From the NCBI GenBank assembly GCA_045597125.1, contig JAZODR010000021.1, positions 35,643 to 99,642 on the forward strand: 64,000 nt of DNA. Direction: 5' to 3'. The notes under the pieces are model-generated. The model was not told the origin of the DNA. It saw nothing but the letters and a program-made list of their open reading frames with translations, and ran no database searches. The translations under genes and the position numbers were made by a program. This document shows, one piece after another, positions 61,145 to 64,000 of this stretch. Source of the DNA: RGIG5579 sp045597125. Its GTDB lineage: Bacteria > Bacillota > Clostridia > Oscillospirales > SIG627. Position 1 is the first letter of the stretch. Every line of letters begins with the position of its first letter.

Positions 61145-61320
61145 ATTTAAAGCAATCAACAATAAGATAGGCATGATTTGAACAATCTTAAATGTCCTAA
61201 ATGTTCTTTGTTTAAGACCAATCATGATTAGCATTATAAGAAATCACAACATGATTATTAAGATTATATAATCATGATTATTAATATTAAGATTATTACA
61301 ATCACAATAATCATAGTAAG
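61145..61320. repeat. AT-rich iteron-like region
   Basis: A gene-free stretch with several copies of the core ATCATGATTA or ACATGATTA, some followed by TTAAGATTA. CATGATTA occurs three times between about 61200 and 61290, and AATCAT/ATGATT sequences alternate on both strands. Such AT-rich direct repeats are typical of replication origins or of regulatory initiator-binding sites. No replication initiator gene is seen nearby. Confidence 0.45.
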
Positions 61321-61358
61321 ATTGTCAGCACGGCGGAAAATATTTTTTGCAAAAAGTG

Positions 61359-61386
61359 TTGACAAACTCAAAAATTAGTGTATAAT
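61359..61386 (+). promoter_or_regulatory. Consensus promoter of the cargo genes
   Basis: Perfect TTGACA (61359-61364), 16-bp spacer and perfect TATAAT (61381-61386). The leader has a small hairpin GGCGTG-AAAA-CACGCC (61397-61412) before AGGAG and the ATG at 61433. Confidence 0.8.
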
Positions 61387-61432
61387 GATTTTCAGAGGCG
61401 TGAAAACACGCCCGTGAAAAAGGAGAAAAGAT

Positions 61433-61840
61433 ATGAAAGCCGTTTACGAAGATTTTATCGCTGCCAACCTCAACTGTTCTAACTATGACACCAATGCCGA
61501 TGCCCGAAAGATTTTTGATTTCCTTAATCAAGACGAGAATATTATAAAAATGGTTGAGTTCGCAGAGCAAGGCAAACCTGCACTTGCAGGGTGCATTTTC
61601 GAGTTGGAAGATTATTTTGACCAAATGCAAGACCCCACTATTGATTTTAGTGACGGGTTTACTCGCACGGTTGTGGGTAGAATGGTAAAAACCATTTTGG
61701 AGCCCTTTGGTTATTGTGTTACCAAGCAGAAAGACTTTACCAAGAACAAGAAAGGCAAGTATTTTACATCTGCCTCTTGTTATGCCTTGACTGGTCCTGC
61801 AACAATGCAGATTGTAAAGGCAGTTGCTGAAATTAAATAA
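61433..61840 (+). CDS. Unknown cargo protein 1
   Basis: Acidic, mostly helical protein of 135 residues (KAVYEDFIAANLNCSNYDTN, then FDQMQDPTIDFSDGFTRTVVG), with a conserved-looking basic C-terminal part (PFGYCVTKQKDFTKNKKGKYF). No enzyme motif or membrane segment. Driven by a consensus promoter and followed closely by the second cargo gene. Function not recognised. Confidence 0.6.
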   Translation: MKAVYEDFIAANLNCSNYDTNADARKIFDFLNQDENIIKMVEFAEQGKPALAGCIFELEDYFDQMQDPTIDFSDGFTRTVVGRMVKTILEPFGYCVTKQKDFTKNKKGKYFTSASCYALTGPATMQIVKAVAEIK

Positions 61841-61855
61841 TAAGGATAGATGTCT

Positions 61856-63286
61856 ATGAAAAGATGGTTTATGAATTTAAGCAACGGAATAAAGACACTT
61901 ATACATTGTGTCAATGCGATTGTCTTTGTAGCGATTCCGATTGCGATTGAAGGTAAAACAAATATTCCCCTTATGCTTCTATGGCTCGTCAATATTGTGT
62001 TTGGCATTATATTTATCGTTTGGCACTCAAAGGCCAACAAAGCAGGCGGTACATATATCCCAAGCACAGATGGTCAAGCAGACATTGAAAATGCACAGAA
62101 AATCCTAAAAATTGCCAAGGCCAACAGAGCAAACCCATATGTTGATATTACCCCAATGGTATTGGGATTCGGTTTCCCGTTTATTGATTATAACGGCTTT
62201 TTCGCCTCGGATAATGAAACCATTGTGTACGTATGCCCTGCAAATGTTTTCAAGGACAAAGAGCAAGTTTTAGGGTATAGGGGAAAATCAACGGGAACGA
62301 GTGTCCGTGTGGTAAAAGGGTTATATTGGAGAAACGGGCAGTACAACAGTCGTGCTGTCCGTGCGGATGTCAGAAAATACTATGACGGAGATTTGATTAT
62401 CTCAAATAAAAGGGTTATCTTTGTCGGCAAAGACGAAAGCTTTGAATGTCCCGTTGAGAAAATCACGGCGGCCAAGCTGTTGAGCAAGAACAGTTTTGTT
62501 CTGCAATATGGCAGAACATCAAAAAACATTAGTGTTGACATTAATTTGACCGAGTATGCCTATGGAATGATAAACTATGTAACACAGGCACACAAAGACG
62601 GTCAGGATGTATTTGACGGCATACAACAGGCCCGTGCAGAAATGACCCCTGAACAACAGGCCCTTTGTGTCAGAGTGAGAGAGGAAACGAGCAATTTGAA
62701 AATTCCGAAAGAAAAGACCGCTCGAAGCAAACAGACGGGATGTGCAAAATTCTTGTTGGCGGTGTTCATCATCGTTGCCGTTGTTGGTATTATTGTTTCT
62801 ATCGCTAACAATGGGAAAGACCCCAAACCTGCTACCCCCGTTGAGTTTTCGTTAAGTCAATACAGTCATACGGAAACGAAAGTGGAGCTTAATACATACG
62901 AAACTGTAACTTTCTATTTGCTACCCTTTGACACAACCGAGGAGAATTTGGAAATCGTCAATTCCAATAACGAGATAGCGGTTTGTTCTTTCAATAGTGT
63001 TCATGCAGTGGCAGGTGAAAAACTTGCTGTCATCAACATAAAAGGTGTTGCAGAAGGGACCACCACAATGTACTTGAAAGACAAAAACAGCACCTCTCAA
63101 AGCGAAAGCATACAAATAACGGTTTTCAAAAAGGAAGAAGAGGTTGACAACAGTCGCAAGGTGTATATCAATTACAGCGGCGATAAGTACCACTTCAGCA
63201 AGAGCTGTGCAGGACAATCGGCATATGAATCTACCTTGAACAAGGTGAAGAACTATAAAGAGCCGTGTTCCAAGTGTGCTCAATAA
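61856..63286 (+). CDS. Unknown cargo protein 2: membrane protein with PH-like and Ig-like parts
   Basis: Protein of 476 residues. Two N-terminal membrane helices (about 12-32, 37-56), a cytoplasmic region with a GRAM/PH-like pattern (GDLIISNKRVIFVGKDESFECPVEKI in outline), a third membrane helix (about 295-317), an Ig-like strand-rich domain (VELNTYETVTFYLLP, then GTTTMYLKDKN) and a C-terminal four-residue metal-type motif (YHFSKSCAG, then EPCSKCAQ). I prefer the ATG at 61856 because AAGGA is nine bases upstream. Possibly an element-encoded surface or defence function, but this is speculation. Confidence 0.6.
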   Translation: MKRWFMNLSNGIKTLIHCVNAIVFVAIPIAIEGKTNIPLMLLWLVNIVFGIIFIVWHSKANKAGGTYIPSTDGQADIENAQKILKIAKANRANPYVDITPMVLGFGFPFIDYNGFFASDNETIVYVCPANVFKDKEQVLGYRGKSTGTSVRVVKGLYWRNGQYNSRAVRADVRKYYDGDLIISNKRVIFVGKDESFECPVEKITAAKLLSKNSFVLQYGRTSKNISVDINLTEYAYGMINYVTQAHKDGQDVFDGIQQARAEMTPEQQALCVRVREETSNLKIPKEKTARSKQTGCAKFLLAVFIIVAVVGIIVSIANNGKDPKPATPVEFSLSQYSHTETKVELNTYETVTFYLLPFDTTEENLEIVNSNNEIAVCSFNSVHAVAGEKLAVINIKGVAEGTTTMYLKDKNSTSQSESIQITVFKKEEEVDNSRKVYINYSGDKYHFSKSCAGQSAYESTLNKVKNYKEPCSKCAQ

Positions 63287-63297
63287 CACAAAAGCTC

Positions 63298-63331
63298 AAA
63301 ACGGGGAATGACGAAAATCATTCCCCGTTTT
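63298..63331 (+). terminator. Intrinsic terminator of the cargo genes
   Basis: A 14-bp stem (63298-63311 with 63318-63331) twelve bases after the stop codon. Confidence 0.75.
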
Positions 63332-63358
63332 CCTATCCGTTCTTATTTTATCTACAGT

Positions 63359-63380
63359 ATTGTGGCAAAGTTTGTGGCAC
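63359..63380 (+). repeat. Probable integrase arm-type sites, right end
   Basis: ATTGTGGC (63359-63366) and TTTGTGGCAC (63371-63380), in the same orientation as the three copies at the left end. Confidence 0.6.
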
Positions 63381-63441
63381 GAGCCATCGAAAGCCCAAGA
63401 AACACAGTAAACAAAGGACTTTTCGCCCCTCAACTTTTCGC

Positions 63442-63487
63442 CTCCAAAACCGCGTGCCCAGGGTTCAAGTCCTTGTGCCCCTGCCAA
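63442..63487 (+). other. attR (displaced 3' part of tRNA-Trp)
   Basis: Repeats the tRNA-Trp from the anticodon loop to the CCA end. The 17-bp core is identical; the T stem is CAGGG/CCTTG instead of GAGGG/CCTTC, preserving pairing. It is not a functional tRNA because the 5' half is absent. Confidence 0.82.
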
Positions 63488-63523
63488 AACAAAAAAGACA
63501 CCGAATGGTGTCTTTTTTGTTTT
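63486..63523. terminator. Intrinsic terminator after attR
   Basis: A perfect 17-bp stem (63486-63502 with 63507-63523) with a GAAT loop. Its place directly behind the displaced tRNA end suggests it was the original tRNA-Trp terminator. Confidence 0.75.
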
Positions 63524-63579
63524 GCTATGAGTATATGGTTTGAACCCGCAGGCACGCGGAGCGTGTCCACGGGCGGATC

Positions 63580-63647
63580 GCAAGAAAAAGCCACGTTGTG
63601 GCTTTTTCGCAGTCAATTCGACAGCCGACACCCGATTGTGCCGAGCC
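63580..63647 (+). repeat. tRNA-associated hairpin repeat, copy 2
   Basis: Begins GCAAGAAAAAGCCAC, forms the stem AAAAAGCCAC/GTGGCTTTTT and ends GACACCCGATTGTG-CCGAGCC. Relative to copy 1 (41751-41817), one A-T pair of the stem is C-G and the outer blocks are nearly identical. Confidence 0.65.
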
Positions 63648-63665
63648 AAACGGGCTTGGCTTTTT

Positions 63666-63980
63666 TCATTTTTTCAACGTGACGGAGGTTATTTTGGTGT
63701 TTGGGAAGCTTGCTTTTACAAATGCAACCATATCGTCCTTGCCGAAGATATTATCGGAATGGACGTTGATATGCTCCGGGATGTGAATCTGCTCGGAATT
63801 GCTTGCCATCCACCTTAGCAGATCCAGACCCGATTCCTTGCAAGTGGCGCTCAGGTTGTAGTCGAAGCTTGCGTACGTGATCGTAAGGGTGCTCAGAAAG
63901 GTTTTTGCGGTAGCGGTGTCTCTGCAGTAAAAGTCAAATCCGGTGGGGAAGGAGCGGGTATCGTCTAAAAAAAGCTTCAT
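63666..63980 (-). CDS. Cyclic-phosphate processing receiver (cREC)-like protein
   Basis: Protein of 104 residues beginning MKLFLDDTRSFP, the LDDxRxxP motif of the cREC family, followed by YASFDYNLSATCKESGLDLLRWM and a strand INVHSDNIFGKDDM that matches the family end (usual form VHSxNxxG). cREC proteins are predicted to process cyclic nucleotide or RNA cyclic-phosphate ends; experimental data are scarce. AGGAGG lies before the ATG. Lies outside the element. Confidence 0.72.
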   Translation of the reverse strand: MKLFLDDTRSFPTGFDFYCRDTATAKTFLSTLTITYASFDYNLSATCKESGLDLLRWMASNSEQIHIPEHINVHSDNIFGKDDMVAFVKASFPNTKITSVTLKK

Positions 63981-64000
63981 TTTCCATCCTCCTTTTTCAC

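Larger units (their letters stand above)
57118..63487. mobile_element. Integrative element inserted in tRNA-Trp (6.3 kb)
   Basis: Bounded by the 17-bp exact repeat CTCCAAAACCGCGTGCC (57118-57134 and 63442-63458) plus imperfect repeats of the rest of the tRNA. Contents: tyrosine integrase and excisionase next to the tRNA, an SSB-like protein, a second tyrosine recombinase, an origin-like repeat region, and two unknown cargo genes. No relaxase, capsid or replication initiator gene is recognised. It could be a mobilizable element, a satellite or a decayed larger element. Confidence 0.85.

Noticed and set aside
61145..61320. CRISPR array
   Set aside because: Repeats are short, AT-rich, unevenly spaced and without unique spacers or cas genes.
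63296..63682. Overlapping short frames on both strands around attR and the hairpin repeat
   Set aside because: Translations of a tRNA fragment and inverted repeats; no independent coding evidence.

Overview
The window reads as a chromosome segment of an anaerobic, endospore-forming Clostridia-type Firmicute, probably Oscillospirales or Christensenellales; this placement is inferred from gene content, not from a marker gene. Supporting signs are dipicolinate synthase (spoVFAB), RNase M5, a TPP riboswitch on thiT, a lysine riboswitch on dapA-lysC-lysA, a GTP-type PEP carboxykinase, strong AGGAGG ribosome binding sites, many lipoproteins and many bidirectional intrinsic terminators. No rRNA genes and no CRISPR array were seen.

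Layout. 0-18 kb is housekeeping: ybjQ-like; a minus operon (XRE-like regulator, polyprenyl synthase, D,D-carboxypeptidase); an orphan MsmK-like ATPase; an NSS transporter; pckG; then one long plus operon of two M16 peptidases, lgt, folD and three tandem trigger-factor-like exported proteins; then a LysR regulator and a YitT protein. 18-31 kb carries the most unusual content. A six-gene capsid block (portal, putative scaffold, coat, adaptor, beta-propeller-like hub, coiled coil) stands alone. The small terminase gene (27.8 kb) and the large terminase gene (29.7 kb) lie separately, between spoVFAB, a ceramidase-like lipoprotein and the thiamine genes. All eight are intact and on the plus strand, and follow P22 order within the block. 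The portal and terS genes share the same direct-repeat operator and -10 box at the same distance from their start codons. No integrase, lysis, replication or tail-fibre gene is seen beside them. I read this as a domesticated, possibly gene-transfer-agent-like particle system.

31-42 kb holds a QueG-like protein, an SDR, an AraM-type dehydrogenase with an ABM monooxygenase, a GH127-type glycosidase with a divergent AraC regulator, tRNA-Ala, the lysine-riboswitch operon, tRNA-Pro and a broken second tRNA-Pro. 42-53 kb is mostly on the minus strand: potABCD, then alaS, HIT, holA, rnmV, a small membrane protein and murI. 52.8-57 kb is a plus operon with a perfect consensus promoter: a small unknown protein, two cyclophilins, ribF and a D,D-carboxypeptidase homologue that has lost the key residues of all three catalytic motifs.

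57.0-63.5 kb has two tRNA genes and a 6.3-kb integrative element inserted in tRNA-Trp. It carries two tyrosine recombinases, an excisionase, an SSB-like protein, an origin-like repeat region and two unknown cargo genes. The window ends with a cREC-type receiver protein.

Likely links: DapA makes the precursor used both for lysine/peptidoglycan and, through SpoVFAB, for spore dipicolinate. Lgt lipidates the lipoproteins encoded in its own operon. ThiT and thiamine pyrophosphokinase import and activate thiamine under TPP control.
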